A stretch of DNA of 64,000 bases from Parabacteroides distasonis ATCC 8503 (lineage in GTDB: Bacteria; Bacteroidota; Bacteroidia; Bacteroidales; Tannerellaceae), in the NCBI RefSeq assembly GCF_000012845.1, contig NC_009615.1:2996501-3060500 (forward strand). Reading direction: 5' to 3'. Below are positions 9,065 to 17,860 of the stretch, in pieces (position 1 is the first letter of the stretch; the number at the start of each line of letters is the position of its first letter). A program made the position numbers and the translations under genes. Below the pieces are notes generated by a model. The model was not told the DNA's origin, did no database searches, and saw only the letters and a list, made by a program, of their open reading frames with translations.

Positions 9065-10069
9065 ATGGAAGATAATAAGCTTTTAAGATATGAGGCAGAA
9101 AAGAAAAGCCTGATAATCGCATTCGTCTTGACATTCTTCTTTGGGCCCTTTGGCCTATTATATACATCTTTCTGGGCGATGTGCGCAATGCTTTTCATCC
9201 TATTCCTAATTGTTGCTGCTGGAGGCTGGGCTGGAATACTAGCCTTGGGGCTAGGAGGATCCCTTATTTATTGGGGTATATGTGTCATTATAGGGGTATT
9301 TTCCGCAAACTCTCATAATCAAGAACTATTAAGAAAGATCATGAATGAGGGACAAATAACGAATAAAGAGAAAACCCTAAACGCAGAGATTAGACCTATA
9401 ATAAATAAAGAGATAACAGAAGAAACAAATGTAATCAAATCGCAAAACACAGTATCAAAGGAAGATATAAACACCAAATTCGCAGATAAGTGGATAATGT
9501 ATTGTTTACTCTTCGCAGGTATAACACTCACTTTCTACTATTTTTACCACATAGGTATCTTTGATTGGTTTCAAGAAAAATCCCAATCTGACTATATAAA
9601 AAACGAGGTTACCATTGGAAAGACATCTGGAAATTCAACAGCGGAGAAAAAGCCTGCCATACTTTCAGATACGATTCGGCTAAAAACTGATAGTGTATGC
9701 TTGAATATGAATCCTTTCACTTACAAAAGTGGACTTTTGATAACAAAAGTAGGAGGGAAAATCAAAGTATCTAATGAATCAGATTTAGGCGCATACATAT
9801 ATTTACAACTCAACATCAAGAATATTGGAGATAAGAGCTTTTCTGACAAAATAGAGGTATCTTGGAAAGTAAAGGAGAAAGGGAGTGACGTAATTAGATT
9901 TACAGGTTCAAGTTATCTTTATTTTGATGCTGCGATTAAACCCGGAGAAACGTGGGCAAAAGAAGTACAAGTGCTAACTTGCACTCCTCTTTACAACGAC
10001 AAGCTAACTTTCTCAATATCAGCGGATGGTATACCTATGGAAGATATCACTATCAGACCCCGATATTAA
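9065..10069 (+). CDS. Membrane protein with C-terminal extracytoplasmic beta domain
   Basis: 334 residues. Hydrophobic segments at about 16-32, 36-52 and 55-77 form a TM2-like N-terminal bundle. A Lys/Glu/Asn-rich loop (~90-140) follows, then one more membrane segment (~146-165). The last ~130 residues look like an immunoglobulin-type beta sandwich similar to DUF4352 regions (YIYLQLNIKNIGDKSF, then KPGETWAKEVQV). No enzyme motif is seen. It stands alone in the element cargo region, possibly a surface or exclusion function. Function unknown. Confidence 0.6.
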   Translation: MEDNKLLRYEAEKKSLIIAFVLTFFFGPFGLLYTSFWAMCAMLFILFLIVAAGGWAGILALGLGGSLIYWGICVIIGVFSANSHNQELLRKIMNEGQITNKEKTLNAEIRPIINKEITEETNVIKSQNTVSKEDINTKFADKWIMYCLLFAGITLTFYYFYHIGIFDWFQEKSQSDYIKNEVTIGKTSGNSTAEKKPAILSDTIRLKTDSVCLNMNPFTYKSGLLITKVGGKIKVSNESDLGAYIYLQLNIKNIGDKSFSDKIEVSWKVKEKGSDVIRFTGSSYLYFDAAIKPGETWAKEVQVLTCTPLYNDKLTFSISADGIPMEDITIRPRY

Positions 10070-10168
10070 ACAATATAAAGATTACCTACGACAATGCTTT
10101 AAATAGGATAACCGATTTAACAATAGCAGATTAAACACTAGTGGGAATAGCATGTAATATTATTCCCA

Positions 10169-10741
10169 CTATCTGTCTTTAAAAAATTTAAACAAAGTAT
10201 TTAGATTGATTCCAATCCCTCCCACGTTTGGCTCAAGAATTAGTGTATCATTAAGTATTTTACCAACGCCACCTTTAAGCTCTTTCTTTACTCTAAAATC
10301 TTGAATAGCTTTCTTTTCTCTAATATCTTGAAATATCTTCTCAAGAAGTACTACTACATCTTGAGGATGTTGACAAATTTTCCGTATTTCTAAGAATATA
10401 AATTTGTCCTTGGGAATATCCATTCCTTTAATTCGCTCATTATCTCCATCTATAAAGTATTTGGGATGTAGAGTAGTTATCATTAACGCAGGCAATAACT
10501 CCAATGGGTCTATACCATTTATAGATTTCCAAGACATTAATTCTGAATAAAAATGACTTCCTGCCATTCCTTGTATAACTACAGAATTATTATTAGCAGC
10601 AAATTCTGCTATTTTATCAAAATTTTCTCTCAAAGTATTACCTATAGGTTCATCCCAATTGTAATAGTCTAAAATATACAAATAATAACTCTTATAAACA
10701 TTATCAGGAATTTCTGCTAATGTATGAATTTTCAATCCCAT
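10169..10741 (-). CDS. Unknown cargo protein of the element
   Basis: The only complete minus-strand gene in the element (190 residues from MGLKIHTLAEIPDN). A longer frame to 10804 exists, but its first 21 residues look like translated leader. A TATATTTG promoter box at 10763-10770 also favours the shorter start. It is a soluble alpha/beta-looking protein with GNTLRENFDKIAEF, VVIQGMAGSHFYSE and a Lys-rich C-terminus (KKELKGGVGKIL). No family recognised. Very AT-rich and oppositely oriented, as independently acquired cargo often is. Confidence 0.55.
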   Translation of the reverse strand: MGLKIHTLAEIPDNVYKSYYLYILDYYNWDEPIGNTLRENFDKIAEFAANNNSVVIQGMAGSHFYSELMSWKSINGIDPLELLPALMITTLHPKYFIDGDNERIKGMDIPKDKFIFLEIRKICQHPQDVVVLLEKIFQDIREKKAIQDFRVKKELKGGVGKILNDTLILEPNVGGIGINLNTLFKFFKDR

Positions 10742-10972
10742 ATTGTCACCAATTTTATAGAGCAAATATAGGAAATTTATATAAATCAATGGTAGAATCT
10801 TCAATCACAAATTAAGAAAACCATAAAAAATATAGATAGGATAATTATTTCAGCAGAGACACAAGAACATGACAATAAAGACACCAATACCATGATTAAA
10901 GAAAGACATTCTCTCTTCAGAAAAAATAGTTTCATAGAAAAATCCTAAAAGAGTCTTAAAAAAGAGACTGTT

Positions 10973-11233
10973 TATGACGAAGAAGACAACTTTAGGGACA
11001 AGAGATGGATTTTGACTTCGTATGATCAAAGCAGGTCTAAAGAAGACAAAATAAGAAAAGCGACTTCTAATGAAATCGCTTTTGAAGAAAAGGACCAAAC
11101 TACATTCTTACCTTGTAGTTCTTCTGTGAACCCTCGTAAGGATCATCTTGAGAAGGCGCAACCTCCTGTTGCCTATTCTCAATGTTCCTTTTCAGAGCGT
11201 AAAGATACATTGAAAAAGTCATTGGAACAATAA
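10973..11233 (+). pseudogene. Tandem remnant 1 of a C-terminal domain
   Basis: The open frame encodes YDEEDNFRDKRWILTSYDQS and ends SFSERKDTLKKSLEQ-stop. In the same frame a stop lies about 20 bp upstream, so the N-terminal part is gone; an internal ATG at 11012 is the only possible start. It is homologous over both ends to the next copy. The W(I/V)LTS.D pattern resembles the tail of phage/polymorphic-toxin RNase domains of the PBECR type (tentative). Confidence 0.5.
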
Positions 11234-11250
11234 ATTGAGCATCTTAATCC

Positions 11251-11532
11251 TTGCATTTCTATGACGAAGAAGACAACTTTAGGGACAAGATCTGGGTATT
11301 AACTTCTTTCGACTATAGCAGGCCTAAGGAAGATAAAATAAAGAAGAATCTCGATTGCACTTATCCTGGCAATTCCGTATTTCAGCGTGTCCTGGACCTG
11401 GGTGAGACAAATTCTCTTTTCGGCTCCATCGATTCTTCTTATAAAAAGGGAAGTCGGACGAGTACTATAATTCCTCACACTCTTTCCTTTTCTGAGCGTA
11501 AAGATACGTTGAAAAAGTCATTGGAACAATAA
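11251..11532 (+). pseudogene. Tandem remnant 2 of the same C-terminal domain
   Basis: Second copy about 290 bp after the first. It shares YDEEDNFRDK, the region ending KEDKIKKN, and the tail FSERKDTLKKSLEQ at the same stop. The middles differ. Only a TTG (11251) could start it, with no ribosome site seen, so it is probably not expressed. Tandem, tail-only copies are what repeated replacement of a gene's 5' part leaves behind. 10805-10970 and 11533-11890 hold no gene that I can support. Confidence 0.5.
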
Positions 11533-11893
11533 ATCGAATCTCTAGATCTCGAAAAACAAAAATATTAAGACCAATTGATACAATCTTAAAAGATAGAAAC
11601 AAAAGATATATCAAATTTGACTCCAACTGGGAATAAAGGGGGTATAAACAAAATCATCTATGAAGATGAGAATATCTACTTAAAGAAACAGAAAATCGCT
11701 AAGAACAAAAATAAACAGTATTTCCACCACAGAAAATTTAATATACAAGATAACCCCACTACAGGAAAATCAATGAATCTTTGATTATTCGTTGCTCAGA
11801 CCAAATAAAGCTCAGACCTTTATCTCAAAATCAATTATCTTATAAACATGAAAAGAGATAAAACAAAATTGCATTTATTTGCACAGACCAACA

Positions 11894-12015
11894 GCCATTG
11901 TTTTAGGAAAGTGGTAGAGAACAAAGAAAAAGGAGTTACGCTTATCAGCATAACTCCCTCATTCTTAACAGTCGGGATGACTGGATTCGAACCAGCGACC
12001 ACACGCCCCCCAGAC
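11894..12015. repeat. Right attachment site (attR) within the intact tRNA-Pro
   Basis: Bases 11970-12015 equal 4103-4148 exactly; 11894-11969 is a diverged copy of 4027-4102. Here the tRNA 5' half (12016-12046) is present, so the tRNA is complete with its 3' half supplied by the element. Confidence 0.88.
11932..11957 (-). terminator. tRNA-Pro terminator (element-supplied)
   Basis: A 10-bp stem, GGAGTTACGC (11932-11941) with GCATAACTCC (11948-11957), lies 15 bp past the tRNA 3' end. An A-rich stretch on the left gives a U-rich tail in the minus-strand transcript. Confidence 0.65.
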
Positions 12016-12046
12016 GCGTACTCTAACCGGGCTGAGCTACATCCCG
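11972..12046 (-). tRNA. tRNA-Pro (anticodon GGG)
   Basis: The minus strand folds as a 75-nt tRNA. The acceptor stem is CGGGATG/CATCCCG with discriminator A, the D arm GCTC...GAGT. The anticodon stem CGCGT/GCGTG encloses loop CTGGGGG (anticodon GGG), and the T arm is GCTGG-TTCGAAT-CCAGT. CCA is not encoded. It is the integration target of the 4.1-12 kb element. Confidence 0.93.
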
Positions 12047-12062
12047 CTTTTATTTTACGGGT

Positions 12063-12095
12063 GCAAAGGTAGTTTTTTTCCGTTAAATGCCAAAA
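12063..12095 (-). promoter_or_regulatory. tRNA-Pro promoter
   Basis: Minus-strand TACCTTTGC (12063-12071) with a TTTTGG box at 12090-12095, close to Bacteroidetes spacing. It starts transcription about 10 nt before the tRNA. It overlaps the 3' end of aroB. Confidence 0.6.
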
Positions 12096-13144
12096 CTTTC
12101 ACGATAAAAATCAAGAGACTCCAAGATTTTTTCCTTGGTGACCGATTGGTTGATACGGACATCCCCTACATTTTTCAGTAAAGTGAAGTTGATGATACCG
12201 CCCTCATTCTTTTTATCATGTGTCATTAACTCATATAAGGTATCGTAGTCCGTGCAGTCAAAGAAGAGCGCCGGATAATACTCTTTTATATAATAAACGA
12301 CTTGACTCAATTTCTCCATCGGGAAGCCACACAGCTTATGCGAGAGGTAAAGCTCGCTCACGATACCCGCCGCTACCGCATGACCATGCAAGATCGGACG
12401 CATTTTCAGGAAAGACAAGCTCTCGAAAGCGTGGCCGATCGTATGACCGAAATTCAATGCCTTACGAATACCTTGTTCCTTGGGATCTTCCTCTACGATC
12501 CGCTCTTTCACGGCGACCGACTGGCCTACCAAACTATTCAAATACGAATAATTCATGGTGTCGATATCAAAAAGCATGACAGACGCATAATTCTCCATCG
12601 AACTAATCAACCCGTGCTTGATCATCTCCGCATAACCGGAAAGGATATTATCGCGATCCAACGTGCGCAAAAAATCGCAATCGATGAATACACACAAGGG
12701 GGGATAAAAAGAACCGACCTCGTTCTTCAACCCATTGAAGTTTATACCCGTCTTACCGCCAACCGCAGCATCGACGGACGCCATCAAGGTCGTAGGGATA
12801 TTGATCGTACGGATGCCCCGCTTGAAAGTAGCGCCGGCAAAACCACCCATATCCGTAATCATACCGCCGCCCAAATTCACCAGCAAGGAGTTACGGGAAG
12901 CCCCCTCATTCGACAAAGCTGTCCATATCTGGGCTAATGAGACAAAACCCTTATTCATATCACCCGCTTCCATCACGAGAATCGGCGCCTTTTGAAAGGC
13001 CGGTATATCCTCTACCAAGGGAAAACATTTCTCTTTGGTATTCGTATCCATAAGGATGAACAACTTATCGTATTTTAGAGAGGAGAGAAAATCTTGCAGT
13101 TCCGATTTCAGGTCCTTGCAAATAACCACTTTTTGCTCTGACAT
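12083..13144 (-). CDS. aroB: 3-dehydroquinate synthase
   Basis: 353 residues from MSEQKVVICKDLK; the frame extends to 13201 but that extension looks non-coding. The enzyme converts DAHP to 3-dehydroquinate in the shikimate pathway, in the cytoplasm, using NAD and a divalent metal. Visible: the NAD-binding NLGGGMITDMGGFAG, NIPTTLMASVDAAVGGKTG, and metal ligands in YAEMIKHGLI and ALNFGHTIGHAFE. Length is typical. It is co-directional with alaS but separated from it by a terminator, so probably transcribed alone. Confidence 0.95.
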   Translation of the reverse strand: MSEQKVVICKDLKSELQDFLSSLKYDKLFILMDTNTKEKCFPLVEDIPAFQKAPILVMEAGDMNKGFVSLAQIWTALSNEGASRNSLLVNLGGGMITDMGGFAGATFKRGIRTINIPTTLMASVDAAVGGKTGINFNGLKNEVGSFYPPLCVFIDCDFLRTLDRDNILSGYAEMIKHGLISSMENYASVMLFDIDTMNYSYLNSLVGQSVAVKERIVEEDPKEQGIRKALNFGHTIGHAFESLSFLKMRPILHGHAVAAGIVSELYLSHKLCGFPMEKLSQVVYYIKEYYPALFFDCTDYDTLYELMTHDKKNEGGIINFTLLKNVGDVRINQSVTKEKILESLDFYRESFGI

Positions 13145-13209
13145 ATCTTTTTTATTTAAAACCTTAGACCACAAAGGTAAAACATGTATTCCGATTATCA
13201 AAACGACAT

Positions 13210-13253
13210 AAAAAAATTCCTTCGGATGGAATTCTTATTCGATCCGAAGGAAT
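13210..13253 (-). terminator. alaS terminator
   Basis: A perfect 12-bp stem, ATTCCTTCGGAT (13216-13227) with ATCCGAAGGAAT (13242-13253). On the minus strand it is followed by a run of six T. It lies between the alaS stop (13299) and aroB. Confidence 0.8.
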
Positions 13254-13298
13254 CTATCATTAAGTCCGAAAGAAAAGTCAATTTCTTCCGAACCGATT

Positions 13299-15920
13299 TT
13301 ACTGTACTCCAACAGCCTCTTTCACAGCGCCAACCGCAATGGAAAGGCCCTCCATGTTCTTACCGCCGGCCGTAGCGAAATGGGGTTGTCCACCACCACC
13401 GCCTTGGATATGCTTAGCGGCCTCTTTTACGATCTTACCGGCATGCAAGCCCTCTTTCACCAAATCATCGCTTAACATAAGCATGAGCGTGCATTTGTTA
13501 TCGTCTATGATACCGGCAACAAAGACAAAGCTATCGGTTGTCTCCGCCTTGATCTGGAAAGCCACGTTCTTCATAGCGTCCGCATTTGCCTTACCAACGA
13601 ACTGCATAACCTTGATACCATTGCTCTCCGAAGCTTTCGCCACGATCTCCTCTTTCAAACGCATAGACTTCTCACGGATATAATCCTCGATCTGTTTCTT
13701 CATCTCGGCGTTCTCCTCGATAGACTTTTTCATCGCTTGCGCCAAATTCGGCATATGGTTCATCAACGCACGCAACTCACGGATCAGATCTTGCTGGGCA
13801 TATACGAATTGCTCGGCGCCCTCGGCCGTAACCGCCTCTATACGACGGACTCCTGCGGCGATAGAGCTCTCTCCTATCACGCGCAAAGAACCGATCATAC
13901 CGGTTGCCGGGATATGCGTACCACCACATAGCTCCACGGAGCTTCCGTATTTCACGACACGTACCTCATCGCCATATTTCTCACCGAACAAAGCCATAGC
14001 CCCTAGCGCCTTTGCTTCGGCGATCGGCATATTGCGATGCTCTTCCAACGGGAAGTTCGCACGGATCTTCTCTCCAACCAATATTTCCACCTTACGGATT
14101 TCCTCGTCCGTCACTTTCTGGAAATGAGAGAAGTCGAAACGTAAAGAATCAGGCGAAACATACGAACCTTTCTGCTCTACGTGCGTACCTAATACCTCAC
14201 GCAACGCCTCATGCAAAAGGTGCGTGGCAGAGTGGTTACACTCACACTGGATACGCTTTTTCACATTGATCTTCGCGGTAAATGTAGCCGTTACGTCCTT
14301 CGGTAGTTTAGTAACCAAATGAACCGGCAAATTATTCTCTCGTTTCGTATCGATCACGTCGATCTTCTCGTCGTCGGCGATCAACCAACCCGTATCACCG
14401 ACCTGTCCACCCATTTCCGCATAGAACGGGGTTTGATCCAGAACGATCTGGTATAATACTTTATTCTTTTGTTTGATCTGGCGATAACGCAAGATCTCTG
14501 CCTCGCATTCGAACAAATCATAACCCACGAACTTACATTCACCGTCTTTCAGCGTGATCCAGTCGCCTGTCTCGATAGCGGCGGCGTTACGGGCACGCTC
14601 TTTCTGCTTCTGCATAGCCTTATTGAACTCCTCGATATCGGCTTCCATGCCGTTCTCACGAAGAATCAATTCCGTCAAGTCCAACGGGAATCCGTAGGTA
14701 TCATATAATGTAAAGGCATCTACGCCATTCAAGACCGTCTTGCCCGCAGCCTTCGTCTCCTCCATTTTCTTATCCAGCAAACGGATACCGGTTTCCAAGG
14801 TACGAAGGAAAGATTCTTCCTCCTCCTTGATAACCTTCTCAATCAAGGTTTTCTGAGCGATCAATTCCGGATAAGCGTCGCCCATCGTCTCGATCAATAC
14901 GGGCAAAAGCTTATACATAAACGCTTCCTTGCGATCCAAGAACGTATAACCGTAACGAACAGCACGCCGCAAGATACGACGGATTACATAACCGGCCTTA
15001 GCGTTGGAAGGCAACTGTCCGTCCGTGATAGCGAAAGCGATCGTACGGATGTGGTCGGCGATCACACGCATGGCGATGTCTTGCTGTTTATCCGTACCGT
15101 AAGTCGTACCCGCCATTCCCGCAATTACCTTGATAATCGGTTGGAATACGTCCGTATCATAATTTGAGGTCTTACCCTGCAATGCCATACACAGACGCTC
15201 GAATCCCATACCGGTATCGATCACCTTAGCCGGCAGCGGTTCCAAAGAACCATCGGCCTTGCGGTTGAATTGCATGAACACAAGGTTCCAGATCTCGATT
15301 ACCTGCGGATGATCCTTATTTACCATATCGGCGCCGCTAACCGCCGCACGCTCCTCGTCCGAACGAAGGTCGATATGGATCTCGGAACAGGGACCGCAAG
15401 GACCCGTATCCCCCATTTCCCAGAAGTTATCATGTTTGTTACCGTTCAGAATATGATCTTTCGGTAAATATTGCTCCCAATAACCAGCAGCTTCGTTATC
15501 ACGATCTAAGCCTTCAGCGGGGCTTCCCTCGAATACGGTGGCATATAAACGCTCCGGATTCAGCTTCAATACCTCTACCAAGTATTCCCAAGCCCAGTTG
15601 ATCGCCTCTTTCTTAAAATAATCTCCGAACGACCAGTTTCCGAGCATCTCAAACATCGTATGATGATAGGTATCATGTCCTACCTCCTCTAAATCGTTAT
15701 GCTTACCGCTAACACGAAGACATTTCTGAGAGTCCGCGACACGAGGATACTTACGGGGCACGTTGCCCAAGATAATATCTTTAAACTGATTCATTCCCGC
15801 GTTCGTAAACATCAACGTGGGGTCACCCTTCACCACCATTGGAGCGGAAGGCACGATCTGGTGTTCCTTAGAAGCGAAGAATTGCTTGAAGGATTCACGG
15901 ATTTCTTTTGCTGTCAACAT
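13299..15920 (-). CDS. alaS: Alanyl-tRNA synthetase
   Basis: 873 residues, the usual full length. It charges tRNA-Ala and clears mischarged Ser/Gly. Domain order: class II catalytic core (~1-250; [35 protein letters not shown]), tRNA recognition (~250-450), editing domain (~560-700) with [11 protein letters not shown] and the zinc-site Cys-x3-His of [13 protein letters not shown], and C-Ala oligomerisation domain ending [14 protein letters not shown]. The start [11 protein letters not shown] is canonical. It is transcribed divergently from the M23 peptidase gene. Confidence 0.97.
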   Translation of the reverse strand: MLTAKEIRESFKQFFASKEHQIVPSAPMVVKGDPTLMFTNAGMNQFKDIILGNVPRKYPRVADSQKCLRVSGKHNDLEEVGHDTYHHTMFEMLGNWSFGDYFKKEAINWAWEYLVEVLKLNPERLYATVFEGSPAEGLDRDNEAAGYWEQYLPKDHILNGNKHDNFWEMGDTGPCGPCSEIHIDLRSDEERAAVSGADMVNKDHPQVIEIWNLVFMQFNRKADGSLEPLPAKVIDTGMGFERLCMALQGKTSNYDTDVFQPIIKVIAGMAGTTYGTDKQQDIAMRVIADHIRTIAFAITDGQLPSNAKAGYVIRRILRRAVRYGYTFLDRKEAFMYKLLPVLIETMGDAYPELIAQKTLIEKVIKEEEESFLRTLETGIRLLDKKMEETKAAGKTVLNGVDAFTLYDTYGFPLDLTELILRENGMEADIEEFNKAMQKQKERARNAAAIETGDWITLKDGECKFVGYDLFECEAEILRYRQIKQKNKVLYQIVLDQTPFYAEMGGQVGDTGWLIADDEKIDVIDTKRENNLPVHLVTKLPKDVTATFTAKINVKKRIQCECNHSATHLLHEALREVLGTHVEQKGSYVSPDSLRFDFSHFQKVTDEEIRKVEILVGEKIRANFPLEEHRNMPIAEAKALGAMALFGEKYGDEVRVVKYGSSVELCGGTHIPATGMIGSLRVIGESSIAAGVRRIEAVTAEGAEQFVYAQQDLIRELRALMNHMPNLAQAMKKSIEENAEMKKQIEDYIREKSMRLKEEIVAKASESNGIKVMQFVGKANADAMKNVAFQIKAETTDSFVFVAGIIDDNKCTLMLMLSDDLVKEGLHAGKIVKEAAKHIQGGGGGQPHFATAGGKNMEGLSIAVGAVKEAVGVQ

Positions 15921-15961
15921 AATCTATTTATATAGTTCTCGTTAATATTCTGAAAAACAAT

Positions 15962-15991
15962 TTGCAAAAGTACTGCAAATTATTATTTTTG
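15962..15991 (+). promoter_or_regulatory. Promoter of the M23 peptidase-MerR operon
   Basis: TTG at 15962-15964 and TATTTTTG at 15984-15991, 22 bp start to start, match the Bacteroidetes consensus. It lies 28 bp upstream of the ATG in the alaS divergent region. Confidence 0.65.
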
Positions 15992-16018
15992 CGTGCATTC
16001 AGATAACAAAAAATGTAG

Positions 16019-17002
16019 ATGAAACTCTTTAAAAGTCGCAAAACATACTATTTATACAATCCGAACACTCTCAATTATGAGCGTGTATACCCATCTAGCA
16101 AAGACCGGCTGTTCACCGTTCTCCGCCATTTAAGCACCGGAATAGCGTTCGGCGTAGCCACTTTTTTCGTCATGATGCATTTGGTGGACTCTCCGATGGA
16201 ATCTCAGTTACGTAAGGAGAACCGCCTATTGCAAACTCAATACGAGGTGCTTTCCCTTCGCTTAAATAACGCGTTAGACGTATTGGATGATATCCAACAG
16301 CGTGACGAGAATCTGTACCGGGCGATCTTCCAAGCCGAGTCCATCCCCGAGTCCGTTCGGAAAGCCGGGTTTGGAGGGACAAACCGTTACGAGCATTTGA
16401 TGAGCCTGTCCAATCCGGAGCTTGTTGTCTCCACGACCCAAAAGATGGATATGCTACGTAAGCAATTATATATCCAATCCAATTCCTTGGAAGAACTGAT
16501 CTCTCTAGGAAAGAACCAAGAAGAGAGAAGTAAATGTATCCCGGCGATCCAGCCGATTTCCAATAAGGATCTGCGTCGTACCGCTTCCGGCTATGGCGTA
16601 CGTATCGACCCGATTTACCGTACACCTCGTTTCCATTCCGGAATGGATTTCTCGGCTAAAGTGGGAACGGAGATCTATGCGACAGGTAATGGCGTTGTCA
16701 CTTTCGCCGCTTGGAAACAGGGATACGGAAATTGTTTGATTATCGATCATGGCTACGGCTATCAGACTTTATACGGTCATATGAGTAAGTTCAAGAAACG
16801 TGTCGGACAAAAGGTTACTCGTGGAGAGGTGATTGGCGAGGTTGGAAATACCGGGAAATCTACCGGCCCTCACTTGCATTATGAGGTAATCGTACGAGGG
16901 AAGTATGATAACCCATCTAAATACTATTACATGGATCTCTCACCTGAGGAATACGACCGTATGATCCAGATTGCCGAGAATCATGGTCAGGTTATGGATT
17001 AA
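16019..17002 (+). CDS. M23 family metallopeptidase (cell-wall endopeptidase)
   Basis: 327 residues, anchored by an N-terminal membrane segment (~39-53, TGIAFGVATFFVMM). A periplasmic coiled coil follows (~58-105), then a C-terminal LytM/M23 domain (~190-305). Zinc ligands are visible in RFHSGMDFS (His and Asp) and GPHLHYEV (His-x-His). Such enzymes cut peptidoglycan cross-bridges during growth or division. The MerR gene follows 14 bp later, so the two are an operon. If the catalytic His of YGHMS is functional, as it appears, this is an active enzyme and not an EnvC-type activator. Confidence 0.9.
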   Translation: MKLFKSRKTYYLYNPNTLNYERVYPSSKDRLFTVLRHLSTGIAFGVATFFVMMHLVDSPMESQLRKENRLLQTQYEVLSLRLNNALDVLDDIQQRDENLYRAIFQAESIPESVRKAGFGGTNRYEHLMSLSNPELVVSTTQKMDMLRKQLYIQSNSLEELISLGKNQEERSKCIPAIQPISNKDLRRTASGYGVRIDPIYRTPRFHSGMDFSAKVGTEIYATGNGVVTFAAWKQGYGNCLIIDHGYGYQTLYGHMSKFKKRVGQKVTRGEVIGEVGNTGKSTGPHLHYEVIVRGKYDNPSKYYYMDLSPEEYDRMIQIAENHGQVMD

Positions 17003-17016
17003 ACTTCATTAGCAGT

Positions 17017-17373
17017 ATGAGTCTAAAAAAGAATAAAGATCTCAAACTCTATTTTTCCATCAGCGAGGTGGCGCAGATGTTCGACGTGAACGAGTCCACC
17101 CTTCGCTTTTGGGAGAAGGAGTTCGATATCATCAATCCAAGGAAGACGAGCAAAGGTACCCGTTTTTACAAGCAGGAGGATATCGACGCGGTACGCCTCA
17201 TCTACCATCTGGTTAAAGAGAGAGGGATGACCTTGGCCGGCGCACGGCAAAAACTGAAGGACAATAAAGAGACGACGATCCGGCAAGAAGAGATCGTAAA
17301 CCGCCTGAAACAGATCAAAGAAGAGCTGTTAGCTATGAAAGACGCATTCGATGCTTTTGCCCCGAAAGTGTGA
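17017..17373 (+). CDS. MerR family transcriptional regulator
   Basis: 118 residues. The N-terminal MerR winged helix reads YFSISEVAQMFDVNESTLRF, then WEKEFDIINPRKTSKGTRFY. A helical segment with LVKERGMTLAGARQKL follows, then a short coiled coil. There are no effector-binding Cys residues, so it is not a metal sensor. It is a widely conserved Bacteroidetes regulator found beside M23 peptidase genes. Its target is unknown. Confidence 0.88.
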   Translation: MSLKKNKDLKLYFSISEVAQMFDVNESTLRFWEKEFDIINPRKTSKGTRFYKQEDIDAVRLIYHLVKERGMTLAGARQKLKDNKETTIRQEEIVNRLKQIKEELLAMKDAFDAFAPKV

Positions 17374-17381
17374 TTATTCTG

Positions 17382-17412
17382 TTGATAAAACCAGAACAAA
17401 ACCGTACCTTCG
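17382..17412 (+). promoter_or_regulatory. Promoter of the DUF3127-antiporter pair
   Basis: TTG at 17382-17384 and TACCTTCG at 17405-17412 (one mismatch to TAnnTTTG), 23 bp apart start to start. It is located 41 bp upstream of the DUF3127 start. Confidence 0.5.
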
Positions 17413-17452
17413 TCCCCAATTAAATAAAACATAAGCAAATAAAATACAAGAC

Positions 17453-17854
17453 ATGGAAATTACAGGAAAAATTATTCAAGTCCTACCGGAAGTAGGCGGT
17501 GTCAGCAAAGCCGGAAACGAATGGAAAAAACAAGAGTACGTATTAGAGACACACGATCAATATCCCAAGAAAGTATGCTTCCAGATATTCGGAGCGGATA
17601 AGATCGCTCAAGCGGCCATTCAGCCGGGCGAGGAATTGACAGTCTCTTTCGACATTGACAGCCGTGAGTACCAAGGCCGCTGGTTCACCAGTATCAACGC
17701 ATGGAAAGTAGACCGTCCGATGGCGGCAGCTCCTCAAGCCGCTCCGATAGGAGTAACTCCGGATAATTTCGCTCCGGCTTCCGCTCCTACGGCTCCAGCC
17801 TCATCCGCTCCTGATTTCGGACCGGCCAATCCAATCGATGATTTGCCATTCTAA
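17453..17854 (+). CDS. DUF3127 domain protein (OB-fold, single-strand-binding-like)
   Basis: 133 residues. The first ~80 form the DUF3127 domain (MEITGKIIQVLPE, KKQEYVLETHDQYPKKVCFQ, then SREYQGRWFTSINAWKV), an OB-fold-like unit. A Pro/Ala-rich linker follows, ending in an acidic tail NPIDDLPF. That acidic DDLPF tip closely resembles the C-terminal protein-interaction tail of SSB, suggesting a role in DNA transactions (inference from the tail). The antiporter gene begins 6 bp later. Confidence 0.85.
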   Translation: MEITGKIIQVLPEVGGVSKAGNEWKKQEYVLETHDQYPKKVCFQIFGADKIAQAAIQPGEELTVSFDIDSREYQGRWFTSINAWKVDRPMAAAPQAAPIGVTPDNFAPASAPTAPASSAPDFGPANPIDDLPF

Positions 17855-17860
17855 AGACTA

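Larger units (their letters stand above)
4103..12015. mobile_element. ~7.9-kb integrated element in tRNA-Pro(GGG)
   Basis: The element is bounded by 46-bp perfect direct repeats (4103-4148 and 11970-12015) from the tRNA 3' end, with the integrase next to attL. Gene order: integrase, HTH/excisionase-like protein, gene II-type replication protein, GIY-YIG-like protein, small charged protein, membrane protein, minus-strand unknown, tandem remnants. It is clearly more AT-rich than the flanking housekeeping genes. I see no capsid, Zot, relaxase or conjugation gene, so it looks like a small plasmid- or satellite-type integrative element, not a complete phage. Confidence 0.85.

Noticed and set aside
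4103..12015. Inovirus prophage (gene II-like Rep present)
   Set aside because: No Zot/gene I ATPase and no small coat-protein genes. Rep alone is also found in plasmids and satellite elements.
11848..12072. Plus-strand frame encoding MTGFEPATTRPPDAYSNRAE
   Set aside because: This is the antisense of tRNA-Pro read as protein, a well-known false gene product; the tRNA and its terminator explain the sequence.
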